64,000 nucleotides of DNA, taken from NCBI GenBank assembly GCA_027443745.1, contig DAIAZB010000395.1, forward strand, positions 1-64,000. The letters run 5' to 3'. This document shows positions 36,856 through 46,251 of the stretch, piece by piece. Numbering within the stretch: position 1 is the first letter of the stretch; the number at the start of each line of letters is the position of its first letter. This stretch comes from Thiomonas sp. (GTDB lineage: Bacteria; Pseudomonadota; Gammaproteobacteria; Burkholderiales; Burkholderiaceae). A program made the translations under genes and the position numbers. The notes below the pieces were generated by a model, which saw only the letters and a program-made list of their open reading frames with translations, was not told where the DNA came from and did not search any database.

Positions 36856-37122
36856 ATGAGGAAGTCGAGATTCACGGAGGCCCAGATCATGTCGATCCTG
36901 GCCGAAGGCGAAGCTGGCCTGCTGGTGACGGAGGTCTGCCGCAAGCACGGCATCAGCACGGTGGCGTACTACCAATGGAAGAGCAAGTACGCTGACATGT
37001 TGGTCAGCGAGCTCAAGCGGACTAAGGAACTCGAGGCCGAGAACGCGCGGCTCAAGCGCATGTACGCCGAGCTGGCCCTGGAGAACGCCGCAATCAAGGA
37101 CGTGCTGTCCCGAAAGTTGTGA
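36856..37122 (+). CDS. IS3-family (IS407-type) transposase OrfA
   Basis: 88 residues from MRKSRFTEAQIMSILAEGEA, the characteristic IS407-group start, with HGISTVAYYQWKSKYADM as the helix-turn-helix and LKRTKELEAENARLKRMYAE as the leucine zipper. The orfB start overlaps its stop, but orfB is lost after 15 codons. The left inverted repeat lies somewhere in the 60 bp after luxR. Confidence 0.8.
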   Translation: MRKSRFTEAQIMSILAEGEAGLLVTEVCRKHGISTVAYYQWKSKYADMLVSELKRTKELEAENARLKRMYAELALENAAIKDVLSRKL

Positions 37123-37496
37123 CGCCGGCTGCCAAGCGCGCCGCGGTGCAGGGCATGGTCGAACACCGGCTCGGCTTCAGCTATGAGGGCACGTTTCGCC
37201 AAGCCACCGTGGTCAAGGGCCGCAACCGCGACACCGCCAGGTTCAGCATCATCGACGGCGAATGGCCGGCCCTGCAATCGGTCATCGAGGACTGGCTCGA
37301 TCCCGGCAATTTCACCCCGGATGGGCGACAGCGCAGCGCCCTCGCGGACAGGACCGCGGCGAAACCCTCCACGACGAAGATCGACGCTGGCAGCCCGCGC
37401 AACGCCGCCGACTCCGATGACGTCCGCTACGGCTGTTCGGCAAGAAACGCCAAATCCGGGCTCGTCGTCGTCGCGGCGATGTCGATCACCTCGTAG
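37119..37496 (+). pseudogene. IS407-type orfB start fused to a GNAT acetyltransferase tail
   Basis: The frame begins as IS407 OrfB (VTPAAKRAAVQGMVE) and after codon 15 changes to HRLGFSYEGTFRQATVVKGR, RNRDTARFSIIDGEWPALQS and WLDPGNF, which resemble the C-terminus of RimJ/RimL-type N-acetyltransferases. This is a deletion or recombination junction between an IS and a former chromosomal or cargo gene. It marks the right edge of the quorum-sensing segment. Confidence 0.5.
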
Positions 37497-37720
37497 TCGG
37501 CCACGTCAGCCGTCTTGAACGCATCGCCGGCCAAGATCGCGTCGAGCTTCGCGCGCGCCATCGCCGCGGCCAGGATGAAGCCGCCGACGCGCGGGCGCTG
37601 CGCCCCCGAGAGCAGGAAGTGCCCGTCGGCATAGTGCTCGCGCAGCCAGGCGCGGTGCGTGTCGACATGCCGGTCGACCTCGTGCAGCGGAGCCTTGTAG
37701 CGAAGAATGATGGCGTACAT
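37427..37720 (-). CDS. YciI-family protein
   Basis: 97-residue small ferredoxin-like protein: MYAIILRYKAPLHEVDRHVD, HRAWLREHYADGHFLLSGAQ, PRVGGFILA and a central AGDAFKTADVADYEVIDI segment. The His/Asp pair of the YciI active site is plausible in HRAWL and GDAF. Members are small dehydrochlorinase-like or stress-associated proteins of uncertain role. It precedes nothing on its strand; the LysR gene lies upstream with 32 bp between, so they may be co-transcribed. Confidence 0.8.
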   Translation of the reverse strand: MYAIILRYKAPLHEVDRHVDTHRAWLREHYADGHFLLSGAQRPRVGGFILAAAMARAKLDAILAGDAFKTADVADYEVIDIAATTTSPDLAFLAEQP

Positions 37721-37752
37721 GAATGCATCGTCCTGTTGAAAACAGGACAAGC

Positions 37753-38652
37753 TTATCCGGTGCCAGCCATGGCGGCACGGTTCTCGTGGATGAGGTCCGT
37801 CAGCAGATCCGCGATCACGCGCACCCGGGGTGAATCCCGCAGACCCTGCTGGATCACCAGCCAGATGTCCTGAGACACGCACCGCGATGGCGCCAGGCGG
37901 CGCTCCAGCAGCGGGCTGGTGTCCGCGATGTAGCAAGGCAGGACGGCTAGGCCCAGGCCCCGTTCCGCAGCGTGCAACTGGCTGAAGAGGCTGTTGGCGG
38001 TCAGCGCGATCGTGGCGTGCGGGAAGCGTTCGCGCTGCCAGCGGGCCTGCACGAGATGCTGCACCGAGAGGTCCCATCCGATCCACGGCAGCCTGGCAAG
38101 ATCCTCCCGTCCTCGCTTGCCCGCGGCCGGCGCCAGGCCTTTGCGCGCGTAGACAGCGTAGGCCTGCGTGCCCAGGCGGCGCACGACCAGTCCGCCCGAC
38201 TCGGGACGCACCAGGCGCAGGGCAAGATCGGCATCGCGGCGGTAGAGGTCCTGCACCGCGGAGCCGGTGACCAGTTCCAGCACGAGATCGGGGTAGCGTG
38301 GCGCCATCTCGGCCCAGCGCGGCAGGATCAACAGGTTCGCCAGCGCCTCGTTGGTGGCCAGCCGGACATGGCCGCGCGGCGTCGAGCCCAGGTCCGCGGC
38401 GTGCCCGCGCAGTTGCACGACCGCATCCTCGACGCGACGCGCCTCGTCCAGCAGACCGGAGCCGTCTTCGGTCAGCCGGTAGCCGCTGGCATGGCGCACG
38501 AACAGCGACACGCCGAGCGCATGTTCCAGCTGCGCCACGCGCCGGCCGACCGTCGACGGACTCACGCCCAGTTGCACGGCGGCGCCCGACAGGCTGTGGG
38601 TGCGTGCGACCAGCAGAAACAGGCGCAGGTCGTCCCAGCTCAGGTTTTCCAT
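37753..38652 (-). CDS. LysR-family transcriptional regulator
   Basis: 299 residues. The N-terminal winged helix (MENLSWDDLRLFLLVARTHS then SPSTVGRRVAQLEHALGVSL) is followed by a periplasmic-binding-protein-like effector domain ending DLIHENRAAM. It is divergent from the aldo/keto reductase gene 103 bp away and is the probable regulator of that gene and of the following transporter. Confidence 0.9.
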   Translation of the reverse strand: MENLSWDDLRLFLLVARTHSLSGAAVQLGVSPSTVGRRVAQLEHALGVSLFVRHASGYRLTEDGSGLLDEARRVEDAVVQLRGHAADLGSTPRGHVRLATNEALANLLILPRWAEMAPRYPDLVLELVTGSAVQDLYRRDADLALRLVRPESGGLVVRRLGTQAYAVYARKGLAPAAGKRGREDLARLPWIGWDLSVQHLVQARWQRERFPHATIALTANSLFSQLHAAERGLGLAVLPCYIADTSPLLERRLAPSRCVSQDIWLVIQQGLRDSPRVRVIADLLTDLIHENRAAMAGTG

Positions 38653-38755
38653 GGATGCAAAACCACCTTGCATGGATTTCTCTTCACGAGCATAGCAGCG
38701 CTGCGAATAATCATCGGTGTTGCGGCGCCTTGCCGCCCTCCTCACGAGACCTTTC

Positions 38756-39745
38756 ATGAATACACGACGCCTGGGCCGTGACGGCCCCGAAGTCTCTGCC
38801 CTTGGGCTTGGCTGCATGGGTATGAGCGACTTCTACGGAAGCCATGACGACGCGACATCCGAGGCGCTGATCGGCGCCGCGCTGGACCGAGGCGTGAACT
38901 TCCTCGACACCGCCGACGCGTATGGACCGTTCAGCAACGAGGAACTGATCGGCCGAGTGATCCGTGGGCGCCGTGGCGAGGTCTTTCTGGCCACCAAGTT
39001 CGGCATCGAGCGCGACCCCGCCGACCCGAAGGGGCGGCGCATCAACGGCAGGCCCGACTACGTGCGCCGGGCCTGCGACGCCAGCCTGCGACGGCTTGGC
39101 GTCGATCACATCGATCTGTACTACCAGCACCGGGTCGATCGCAACGTGCCGATCGAAGAGACCGTGGGCACGATGGCCGACCTGGTGCGCGCCGGCAAGG
39201 TGCGCCACCTGGGCTTGTCCGAGGTCGCTCCGGGGACGTTGCGACGAGCGCATGCGGTCCACCCGATCACAGCGGTGCAGAGCGAATACTCGCTGTGGAC
39301 CCGCGATCCCGAAGATGACGTGCTCGACACCTGCGCCGAGCTGGGCGTGGGCTTCGTCGCCTACAGCCCCTTGGGGCGCGGATTCCTCACCGGTGCCATC
39401 CGCAGTCCCGCGGACTTCGAACCCGACGACTATCGCCGCAGCAGCCCGCGCTTCCAGGGCGAGCACTTCGAAAAAAACCTCGCGCTGGTCGCAACCGTGC
39501 GCGAGCTCGCGACCGCGAAGGGGTGCACGCCCGCCCAGCTGGCGCTGGCCTGGGTTCTCGGGCGCGGCCCGCACATCGTGCCGATTCCGGGAACACGCCG
39601 GCTGGCGCGGCTGGAGGAAAACCTGGGCGCCCTGCAGGTGACTCTCGCCGTCGAGGAACGCAAACACATCGACGCGCTGTTCCCGCCGGACGCGGCCAGC
39701 GGCACGCGGTATGCCGAGAACATGATGGGCCTGGTGCGCGGCTGA
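38756..39745 (+). CDS. Aldo/keto reductase
   Basis: 329-residue NADPH-dependent TIM-barrel oxidoreductase. The tetrad is recognisable: D and Y in [19 protein letters not shown] in [10 protein letters not shown] and H in DLYYQHRVD. The C-terminal cofactor loop is [17 protein letters not shown]. The closest look is to the AKR13/YajO-like group that reduces methylglyoxal and other aldehydes. It is followed by an MFS exporter 41 bp downstream and divergent from a LysR gene, a common detoxification arrangement. Confidence 0.9.
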   Translation: MNTRRLGRDGPEVSALGLGCMGMSDFYGSHDDATSEALIGAALDRGVNFLDTADAYGPFSNEELIGRVIRGRRGEVFLATKFGIERDPADPKGRRINGRPDYVRRACDASLRRLGVDHIDLYYQHRVDRNVPIEETVGTMADLVRAGKVRHLGLSEVAPGTLRRAHAVHPITAVQSEYSLWTRDPEDDVLDTCAELGVGFVAYSPLGRGFLTGAIRSPADFEPDDYRRSSPRFQGEHFEKNLALVATVRELATAKGCTPAQLALAWVLGRGPHIVPIPGTRRLARLEENLGALQVTLAVEERKHIDALFPPDAASGTRYAENMMGLVRG

Positions 39746-39786
39746 TCCCACGCGAACGATCGCCAGCTCCCTCCTGCACCACCATC

Positions 39787-40962
39787 ATGGAACACCGTGC
39801 CACACAGCGTGACGCCACTGCACGCTTCACCGTGCTGATGGCGGCGGCCTGCGGCGTTTCGGTGGCGAACCTCTACTATGCGCAACCGCTGTTGCAGCAG
39901 TTCGCCGGAACCTTCCACGTCACGATCGCCAGGATCGGTATCGTGCCTTCGGCCGTGCAAATCGGCTACGCGGCCGGGCTGATCCTCATCGGTCCGCTGG
40001 GCGATCGCCACGCCCGCCATCGCATCATCCTCTGGCTGTCCGCGCTGCTTGTTCCGGTGACCCTGTCGGCCGCACTGGCCCCTTCGGTGGCCTGGCTGGC
40101 CACGGCTGCATTCTCCATTGGGGTGTTGTCATCGATCGCGCAGCAGATCATTCCACTGGTCGCGCACCTTGCCCGGCCGGAGGAACGCGGCCGATCGATC
40201 GGGACCGTGATGAGCGGACTGATGATCGGCATTCTCGGCGGACGCGTGCTCGCCGGCGCGGTGGCGCAGTGGAGCAGTTGGCGCATGGTGTTCATCGTCG
40301 GCGCAGCACTCAACGCGGCCATGTTCGCGATGCTCTGGAGGGAACTGCCTCGGCAGCCTGCGCCGGCACACGCCGGGCAACGCTATCTCGCGCTCATCAC
40401 GTCCACGTTCGCCCAATTCGGAAAATTTCCCGAACTGCGCACGGCAGCGTTGACCGGCGCGCTGTTCTTCGGCAGCTTCAGCGTGTTCTGGGTCGGCTTG
40501 ACTCCACTGCTGCAGAGCACGGACTACGGCTACGGTCCTGCAGTCGTGGGCTCCTTCGGGCTGCTGGGAATCGCCGGCGCGAGCGCAGCGGCACTCTCCG
40601 GGCGCTGGTCGGACCGTGCCCGGGGCCCTCGGCGCATTCGCGGCGCGGCCCTGCTTGTCGTCCTGTCGTCGTGGGGCGCGGCAAGCTTCGGCGAGCACTC
40701 CCTCTGGGGGCTCGTGGTCGGTATCGTCGCCGTGGACGCTGGCTGTCAGGCGGCGCATATCGCCAACCAGGCGTCGATCCACGCGCTGCCGAGCGAGGTA
40801 CGCAACCGCGTCAACGCCCTGTACATGACCTACTACTTCGGCGGCGGCGCGCTTGGGTCCCTGCTGGCGAGCCACGCCTGGAGCCTGGGCGGGTGGCCCG
40901 CCGTGGTCTCAGTGGGTGCCGGTTTCGCCGTGCTATCGCTGGTCGTGCACGCGCTGGGTTGA
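39787..40962 (+). CDS. MFS transporter
   Basis: 391 residues with about twelve hydrophobic segments. SVANLYYAQPLLQQFAGTF and the loop LGDRHARHRIILW are the YnfM/AraJ-like drug-proton antiporter signature. Start at MEHRATQ gives a short cytoplasmic N-terminus before the first segment. It probably exports a drug or metabolite and is in one operon with the aldo/keto reductase. Confidence 0.9.
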   Translation: MEHRATQRDATARFTVLMAAACGVSVANLYYAQPLLQQFAGTFHVTIARIGIVPSAVQIGYAAGLILIGPLGDRHARHRIILWLSALLVPVTLSAALAPSVAWLATAAFSIGVLSSIAQQIIPLVAHLARPEERGRSIGTVMSGLMIGILGGRVLAGAVAQWSSWRMVFIVGAALNAAMFAMLWRELPRQPAPAHAGQRYLALITSTFAQFGKFPELRTAALTGALFFGSFSVFWVGLTPLLQSTDYGYGPAVVGSFGLLGIAGASAAALSGRWSDRARGPRRIRGAALLVVLSSWGAASFGEHSLWGLVVGIVAVDAGCQAAHIANQASIHALPSEVRNRVNALYMTYYFGGGALGSLLASHAWSLGGWPAVVSVGAGFAVLSLVVHALG

Positions 40963-40987
40963 AGTCCTACAACTGTGGGGGTGCTGG

Positions 40988-41503
40988 CTAACGTGCGAGC
41001 GATGCCAACACCGCGGGCGCGATTCGCCTGTGCAACGGTCTGACCGGGATCATGTACAGGTGCCCGAGCAGGTTGTGGACCCGGACCACCGTCGTGACGG
41101 TCACGAGAACACGGCCAGTACCGCATGCCCGCCGATGCACGGAAAGGACGACGTCCAGGTGCTTGTCCCTGTCGCCCAGCAGGGTCTCGGCGAATGTGTT
41201 CTGAACCAAGGTGAAGATGCCAACGCGGTCGCCGGGCCGATAGGCCGATTCGGCTCCGGCCGGGTCGACGGCGCTCAAGGGGCCAAGATCCTTCAGCCCG
41301 ACGAGAACCGCTGCGCGGTTGCGCAATGCCATGCATCGCTCGACCCATGCCGGCGTCGCGGCGAGCGACTGCATGAACAGGCGGAGCGCTGACCGCCCAT
41401 CATCGACCAAGTCGATGCTCCATGCGTCGTAAAAGTTCGCGCCAGGCAGATGGTCTGCGATCAAGCTGCCTGGCGGTACCTGGGTCGCCTTCGGTCTTTC
41501 CAT
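40988..41503 (-). CDS. DUF2867-family protein
   Basis: 171 residues from MERPKATQVP. Family-like blocks are LPGANFYDAWSIDL, RNRAAVLVGLKDLG, YRPGDRVGIFTLVQNTFAET and VHNLLGHLYMIPVRPLHRRI. DUF2867 proteins are soluble, of unknown activity, and often sit next to TetR regulators, as here (tetR at 41616 on the same strand upstream, 112 bp apart). Confidence 0.75.
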   Translation of the reverse strand: MERPKATQVPPGSLIADHLPGANFYDAWSIDLVDDGRSALRLFMQSLAATPAWVERCMALRNRAAVLVGLKDLGPLSAVDPAGAESAYRPGDRVGIFTLVQNTFAETLLGDRDKHLDVVLSVHRRACGTGRVLVTVTTVVRVHNLLGHLYMIPVRPLHRRIAPAVLASLAR

Positions 41504-41615
41504 GGCTCGCGTCGCGTGAGATGTCTGGGAAATGCCCGTGGCGAAGGGGCGATCGTTCGGACGCCGAATGAGAACAACGTTGCGGCTAACAGCCAGCCGG
41601 GCGAGGCAATCCGCT

Positions 41616-42269
41616 TCACTCTTGCGCATTCCATCCCATTCGGGCAACGCCATGCAGAAACAGGTCGAGCATCTGCTCGAAATAGGGAATGACGGAGACA
41701 TCGCCGCTGCCGAGCCAGCGCATCAACGTCCCGATCCGTAGGAAGACAAAGTGCTCGGTCAGGGCGGCGACCGATGGGTGGGTGCGGATCTCTCCATCGA
41801 TGCACCCCTGCTCCAGCAAGCCACGGACGATCTCCTCGAAAACCGTCCGCTCCACTGCTGCCTTGTTCGATCCCACCGTCGCCAGGCGATGCTGAAGATA
41901 GGGACCGACGTAGACCCGCATGCACTCTGCATACTCGCCGTCGAGACGCAACAGCTCCCGCAAACGGGCGGCCGTGCTGCGCCGTCGATAGCAGTGTGCA
42001 AGGCTGGACTCGCGCCGCTCGACGGCATCGCGGTAGAAGCGCTCCTGGATGAACGCCTCCTTGGTCGCGAAGTACTTGTAAAGGGTTCCCCTGGCCACGT
42101 CCGCCGCCGCTGCGATCGAGTCCATGGTGACAGCCTCGTAGTTGCCGGCATCGAACAGCGACCATGCCACGGCGTAGATCTGCTCTCGAAGCGCATGCTC
42201 CTTGCGAACTCGTCGCCCATCACGCAATGGAGCGCGATGCGGACCGCCTGATGCATGTACAGTGTTCAT
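41616..42269 (-). CDS. TetR-family repressor
   Basis: 217 residues. The helix-turn-helix reads AVTMDSIAAAADVARGTLYKYFATKEAF. The ATG lies inside a 30-bp inverted repeat (42256-42285), indicating autorepression. It probably controls the DUF2867 gene downstream. The C-terminal domain is of the AcrR type with a bulky hydrophobic end (FEQMLDLFLHG). Confidence 0.85.
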   Translation of the reverse strand: MNTVHASGGPHRAPLRDGRRVRKEHALREQIYAVAWSLFDAGNYEAVTMDSIAAAADVARGTLYKYFATKEAFIQERFYRDAVERRESSLAHCYRRRSTAARLRELLRLDGEYAECMRVYVGPYLQHRLATVGSNKAAVERTVFEEIVRGLLEQGCIDGEIRTHPSVAALTEHFVFLRIGTLMRWLGSGDVSVIPYFEQMLDLFLHGVARMGWNAQE

Positions 42270-42285
42270 TAATAAACAATGTACA
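42256..42285. promoter_or_regulatory. TetR operator overlapping the tetR start
   Basis: The arms TGTACAGTGTTCATT and AATAAACAATGTACA are complementary at 13 of 15 positions and contiguous. The site covers the start codon of the repressor at 42269, which is typical of self-regulating TetR genes. Confidence 0.6.
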
Positions 42286-42317
42286 TTATTTTCAGACCAC
42301 CCCCGATATGGTCGGCG

Positions 42318-42803
42318 CTACAAGGCGAAACTCGCCAGGATTCCAACCGAGAACGCAAGAGAAATGGTCTTCGCCAGCGTCATAATGCCTGCAGATCGCG
42401 CCATTCGCGACCTTCGAGAAGGGTAGGAGCCCAAGACACTCAGCAGCAATAGGTTTTCGAGCTCATCGAATCCTGCCGCTGCGAAGCCCGTGACCTGGGC
42501 GACCATGGCTGTCTGCCTATGCATTGCACCGTGCTCGGCTGCGAGCATCCAGATGGTCGCGGCATAAAGGAGCGGAAACACCAAATCCGCTTGCAGCATG
42601 CGCCCAAACCAGCGTCGACCGCTGCTCCCATACGCATCGAGCAAGGCATAGAGAGTTCGGCTCCCATAGGCGGGCCGTAGGTCAGCCTGCAAGGCCCCGC
42701 CAGCGAGGCGGCGCAGGTCCAATACGCCTCCAGGAAGCAGCCAGAACCCCGTCAATGCCAATCCGGTCAACGTGAGCAGCAATGTGCCACCTGAGATCGC
42801 CAT
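42318..42803 (-). CDS. Small membrane protein coupled to an epimerase-like gene
   Basis: 161 residues with about four hydrophobic segments: LLLTLTGLALTGFWLLPGG, LVFPLLYAATIWMLAA, an amphipathic ELENLLLLSVLG and TISLAFSVGILASFAL. The ATG overlaps the stop of the upstream NAD(P)-binding protein. I do not recognise the family; four-helix membrane proteins of this size next to reductases are common in stress-response operons. Confidence 0.5.
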   Translation of the reverse strand: MAISGGTLLLTLTGLALTGFWLLPGGVLDLRRLAGGALQADLRPAYGSRTLYALLDAYGSSGRRWFGRMLQADLVFPLLYAATIWMLAAEHGAMHRQTAMVAQVTGFAAAGFDELENLLLLSVLGSYPSRRSRMARSAGIMTLAKTISLAFSVGILASFAL

Positions 42804-43768
42804 CAATGTTCTCCTGGCGCCGGGAAGACAGCGAGCGTGGCGCGCATCGCCTCGACCAGTGGTGTCGACGGGACGATGCCGACGATCCGTTCCATCCCCG
42901 CACCGTCGATGCGGTGCGAGATCTGCCACAGATATCGCATGCGCCAGATCTCGCGCAGCATCGGGTTGACGAAACGTGCCACACCGATCGCGCCCCAGGG
43001 CAATGCGCGCACGCGGGTCGGCGCTGAGGAGTCGATGACGCCGACTGCCCGCGCCGCCTCGGTGATCGCAGCCGCCAGCTGTGCGCCGGTCAGCGTGTGC
43101 CCAGAGAACAGGACCGTCGCATGACCGGGCAACCGCTCTTGGCCTTGCGCCAGAAGCACGAAGGCGCGCGCGAGGTCGGGAAGGTAGGCCCAGGCGTGGT
43201 CCCGGTCGAGCGGACCGGGATAGGTGATACGGCCACGGCGGATGTCCTTCGCAATGACCTGATCCATCCACGATCCGCTACCGGGGCCGCCGAAGAAGTC
43301 GCCGGCGCGCACGACGATGCTGCGCGCACAGCCGGCCCGCATGCGCGCCTCCATCCGGCAGCGGATCTCGCCCTTGCGCGTGCTCGGCCGCTCCGGCGTC
43401 GCGTCGGTGATGACGGGCGGCATCTCGCGGCCGTAGTTGTACACGTTGCCCGGCAGCATCAGCGTGGCGTCGAGGCCGCGCGCCACCGTCACCGCCGCTT
43501 CGTTCAGCGCCAGCGCCTCCTGCTCCCAGCGGGTGTAGATCGGGTTGAGCGCATTGACCACGATCGCAGCACCGCGGGCCGCGTCGATGATGGCCCCCGG
43601 CTGCGCGGCGTCGAGCGCGACATGCCGGACACGCGCATTACCCGGGTCGCGTAGCGCTCCGCGCGCCTGGGCGATGACCGCCCAGCCGGCGTCGGCGAAG
43701 GCGCGTTGGGCAACGCGGCCGAAGCGGCCGTTGGCGCCGAGGATGAGGACGGTCTGTGGGGTGGACAT
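42803..43768 (-). CDS. NAD(P)-dependent epimerase/reductase (atypical SDR)
   Basis: 321 residues. TVLILGANGRFGRVAQRAFA is the Rossmann glycine motif of extended or atypical SDRs; GNVYNYG and ARMRAGCARSIVVRAGDFFG replace the usual YxxxK region. It may act on sugar-nucleotide-like or quinone-like substrates. It forms an operon with the membrane protein and is divergent from a LysR gene at 43857. Confidence 0.85.
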   Translation of the reverse strand: MSTPQTVLILGANGRFGRVAQRAFADAGWAVIAQARGALRDPGNARVRHVALDAAQPGAIIDAARGAAIVVNALNPIYTRWEQEALALNEAAVTVARGLDATLMLPGNVYNYGREMPPVITDATPERPSTRKGEIRCRMEARMRAGCARSIVVRAGDFFGGPGSGSWMDQVIAKDIRRGRITYPGPLDRDHAWAYLPDLARAFVLLAQGQERLPGHATVLFSGHTLTGAQLAAAITEAARAVGVIDSSAPTRVRALPWGAIGVARFVNPMLREIWRMRYLWQISHRIDGAGMERIVGIVPSTPLVEAMRATLAVFPAPGEH

Positions 43769-43856
43769 TGCGGAGGCTCCGTTGCGCGACCGGCACATTG
43801 TTGCCGGCGCCGCCATCCTCCACAATTGCACAAAGATGTCTGGGAGACATGCAAAA

Positions 43857-44756
43857 ATGAATGGAACCAGCCTGCCGACCGGCTTTGACTGGACGCTGAT
43901 CCGGTCCTTCCTCGCCGTGCTCGATGCCGGCAGCCTGAGCGGTGCGGCGCGCCAACTCGGCGGCAGCCAGCCGACGATCGGACGGCACGTCGCCCAACTC
44001 GAGCACCAGCTCGGCGCGACGCTGTTCGAGCGCGGTGGGCGCGGGTTGGTCCCGACGGCAGCGGCACTGTCGATCTCCGATCAGGCGCGGTCCATGGACG
44101 ACAGCGCGCAGGCGATCGCGCGCAAGCTGACCGGGCTGGGCAGCGACATGCAAGGATCGGTGCGTGTCAGCGCCAGCCAGATCGTCGCGGTGCACCTGCT
44201 GCCGGGGTTGCTCGGCGCGCTGCGCCAGCAACTGCCCGGCGTGACGGTGGACATCGTCGCGTCCAACCGCATGAGCAACCTGCTGCGACGCGAGGCCGAC
44301 ATCGCGATCCGCATGGCGCGGCCGCAGCAAGCCTCGCTACTCGCCAGGCGCATCGGCCGTGTCGACATTGGCGTCTACGCCAGCGCTGAGTACCTGCGCC
44401 GCCACCCCGCGCCGCGGACGGCGCCGGATCTTCTGCGTCACGAGCTGATCGGCTTCGACCAGGACGAGCAAATCATCCGAGGCCTGCAGGGCGTCGGCGT
44501 TGCGCTGACGCGAGAGTCGTTCCAGGTGCGCAGCGACGACCACCTGGTGCACTGGCAATGCCTGGTTACTGGACTGGGCGTCGGCTTCGCGGCGACCTGG
44601 CTGGCCGAGCGCGAGCCGGGGCTGCGCCGGCTGCTGCCCGACCTGCCGATCCCGCCGCTGCCGGTGTGGCTGGCCGTGCATCGGGAAATCCGCAGCAACG
44701 CACGCGTCAGGGCGGTGTTCGACTTTCTCGCCTCGGCAGTTGCCCAGGCGCTGTGA
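43857..44756 (+). CDS. LysR-family transcriptional regulator
   Basis: 299 residues. SGAARQLGGSQPTIGRHVAQ, then LEHQLGATLFERGGRGLVPT, is the winged helix. The start MNGTSLPTGF has GGGAGA 9 bases upstream; MSGRHAK seven codons earlier is possible. The effector domain ends VFDFLASAVAQAL. It is divergent from the SDR gene 88 bp away and probably regulates it. Confidence 0.9.
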   Translation: MNGTSLPTGFDWTLIRSFLAVLDAGSLSGAARQLGGSQPTIGRHVAQLEHQLGATLFERGGRGLVPTAAALSISDQARSMDDSAQAIARKLTGLGSDMQGSVRVSASQIVAVHLLPGLLGALRQQLPGVTVDIVASNRMSNLLRREADIAIRMARPQQASLLARRIGRVDIGVYASAEYLRRHPAPRTAPDLLRHELIGFDQDEQIIRGLQGVGVALTRESFQVRSDDHLVHWQCLVTGLGVGFAATWLAEREPGLRRLLPDLPIPPLPVWLAVHREIRSNARVRAVFDFLASAVAQAL

Positions 44757-44865
44757 TGCCCATATCGCACCACCGGGTTCCACCGCCACGGATGTGCCGA
44801 TGTCCCGCCGGAACAATCAACCAAAGCCATTGGACGCGCGCCGTGCCCTGCCCCCGGCAAGTCCT

Positions 44866-45333
44866 TCACAACCCTAGATCGGACAACCCCGGGTGGTCGT
44901 CCGGGCGACGCCCGAGAGGCCAGAAATACTTGCGCTCAGCGTCCTTGATTGGTAGGTCGTTGATGCTCGCGAAGCGCGACGTCATCAAGCCTTGGGCGTT
45001 GAATTCCCAGTTCTCGTTGCCGTAGCTGCGATACCACTGGCCGGCGTCGTCGTGCCATTCATAAGCAAACCGCACCGCGATCCGCTCGGCGCCGAAGAGC
45101 CAGAGTTCCTTGATGAGACGGTAGTCGAGCTCCCGAGCCCACTTGCGCACAAGAAAAGCCTGTGCCTGCTCGCGGCCCACTGGGAACTCGGCGCGGTTGC
45201 GCCACCTGGTGTCGGGGCTATAGGCGAGAACCACGCGCGAAGGGTCGCGCGAGTTCCATGCATCTTCCGCCAGACGGACTTTCTGGATCGCTGTTTCCCG
45301 CGTGAACGGTGGAAGCGGTGGACGACTTTCCAT
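44866..45333 (-). CDS. DUF1348-family (NTF2-fold) protein
   Basis: 155 residues with the highly conserved family pattern: [70 protein letters not shown] and a proline-rich end with [14 protein letters not shown]. The function of these NTF2-like proteins is unknown. Two TetR-type operators lie in the region shared with the divergent tetR at 45424. Confidence 0.75.
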   Translation of the reverse strand: MESRPPLPPFTRETAIQKVRLAEDAWNSRDPSRVVLAYSPDTRWRNRAEFPVGREQAQAFLVRKWARELDYRLIKELWLFGAERIAVRFAYEWHDDAGQWYRSYGNENWEFNAQGLMTSRFASINDLPIKDAERKYFWPLGRRPDDHPGLSDLGL

Positions 45334-45358
45334 GATGGTTTCCCCAAAGGTCAACAGC

Positions 45359-45414
45359 GTAGACAGAGTTGTCTACTTGCAAACAGCCTAAATGAAGTAG
45401 ACAGGGCTGTCTAC
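45359..45414. promoter_or_regulatory. Tandem TetR operators
   Basis: Two 18-bp palindromes, GTAGACAGAGTTGTCTAC (45359-45376) and GTAGACAGGGCTGTCTAC (45397-45414), have identical 7-bp arms and centres 38 bp apart. They lie between the DUF1348 gene and the divergent tetR and almost certainly are the binding sites of that repressor. Confidence 0.75.
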
Positions 45415-45423
45415 AATGTCGGT

Positions 45424-46008
45424 ATGCAAACCACCGCATCTCCATCGAAGGAATCTTCGGCACGGGACCGCATTCTTTTGACCGCGCATGCGCTGTTCTA
45501 CCGCGATGGTGTGCGGGCAACGGGCATTGACCGCGTGATCGCTCAGGCCAAGGTCACCAAGGTCACCTTCTATCGGCATTACCCGAGCAAGGATGACCTC
45601 GTCCGTGCCTATCTGGCGTACCGGCACGACCAATGGATGGCCTGGCTGCGCACGACGCTGGCGCGGCAGGTCGCCTCGCAGCCAACGCCATTGGCGGCAC
45701 TCCTGGCGACCTTCGAGGACTGGTGGAGCAGTCCCGACTATCGCGGTTGCGCGTTCATCAACGCGGCGACCGAATTGGGAAGCGCCTCTCCGGATATCCT
45801 CGAAACCGTCAGAAGGCACAAGGTCGACATGACATCAGCCTTGGAATCCCTTCTGCCCAGCGGCCCTGGCCGTGCCGGCAGGGCCCGGGCTCTCGCTCTG
45901 GCCATCGATGGAGCCATCGTCCACGCACAACTCGGCATGTCCCAAGAGCCGCTGTTGCAGTCGCTCACGATGATCCTGCGGCCTCTGTTTGCGCCTGACA
46001 TGGTTTGA
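45424..46008 (+). CDS. TetR-family repressor
   Basis: 194 residues. The helix-turn-helix is ATGIDRVIAQAKVTKVTFYRHYPSKDDL. The C-terminal domain includes WWSSPDYRGCAFINAATELG with a Cys that could sense thiol-reactive agents, as in many NemR-like regulators. The duplicated palindrome just upstream is its likely operator. It controls itself and the divergent DUF1348 gene. Confidence 0.9.
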   Translation: MQTTASPSKESSARDRILLTAHALFYRDGVRATGIDRVIAQAKVTKVTFYRHYPSKDDLVRAYLAYRHDQWMAWLRTTLARQVASQPTPLAALLATFEDWWSSPDYRGCAFINAATELGSASPDILETVRRHKVDMTSALESLLPSGPGRAGRARALALAIDGAIVHAQLGMSQEPLLQSLTMILRPLFAPDMV

Positions 46009-46251
46009 TGGAACTGTGGTTTGCCGCAGATATTCACCCTCCAGCCAGATCGCGCAGGTGGGTCGAGGCCCCTCCCGAGTAGTACCGAGTAGTACCGCCG
46101 ACCCCACCAACGTCGTCACCGCTGGCGCCCTCGCCCCTCCTGTTTCATCAAGGCGTCGTAGCCGCTGCCTAGCTAGCCGTGTGCGCGTGCACTGGCTGAC
46201 CCTTGCGATGGTTTCGCCTCCCTGCGCCCATCCCCGACCGCGCCCATGCAG

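Noticed and set aside
46075..46100. Tandem GAGTAGTACC repeats
   Set aside because: Only two copies of a 10-bp unit; no function or CRISPR-like arrangement is supported.
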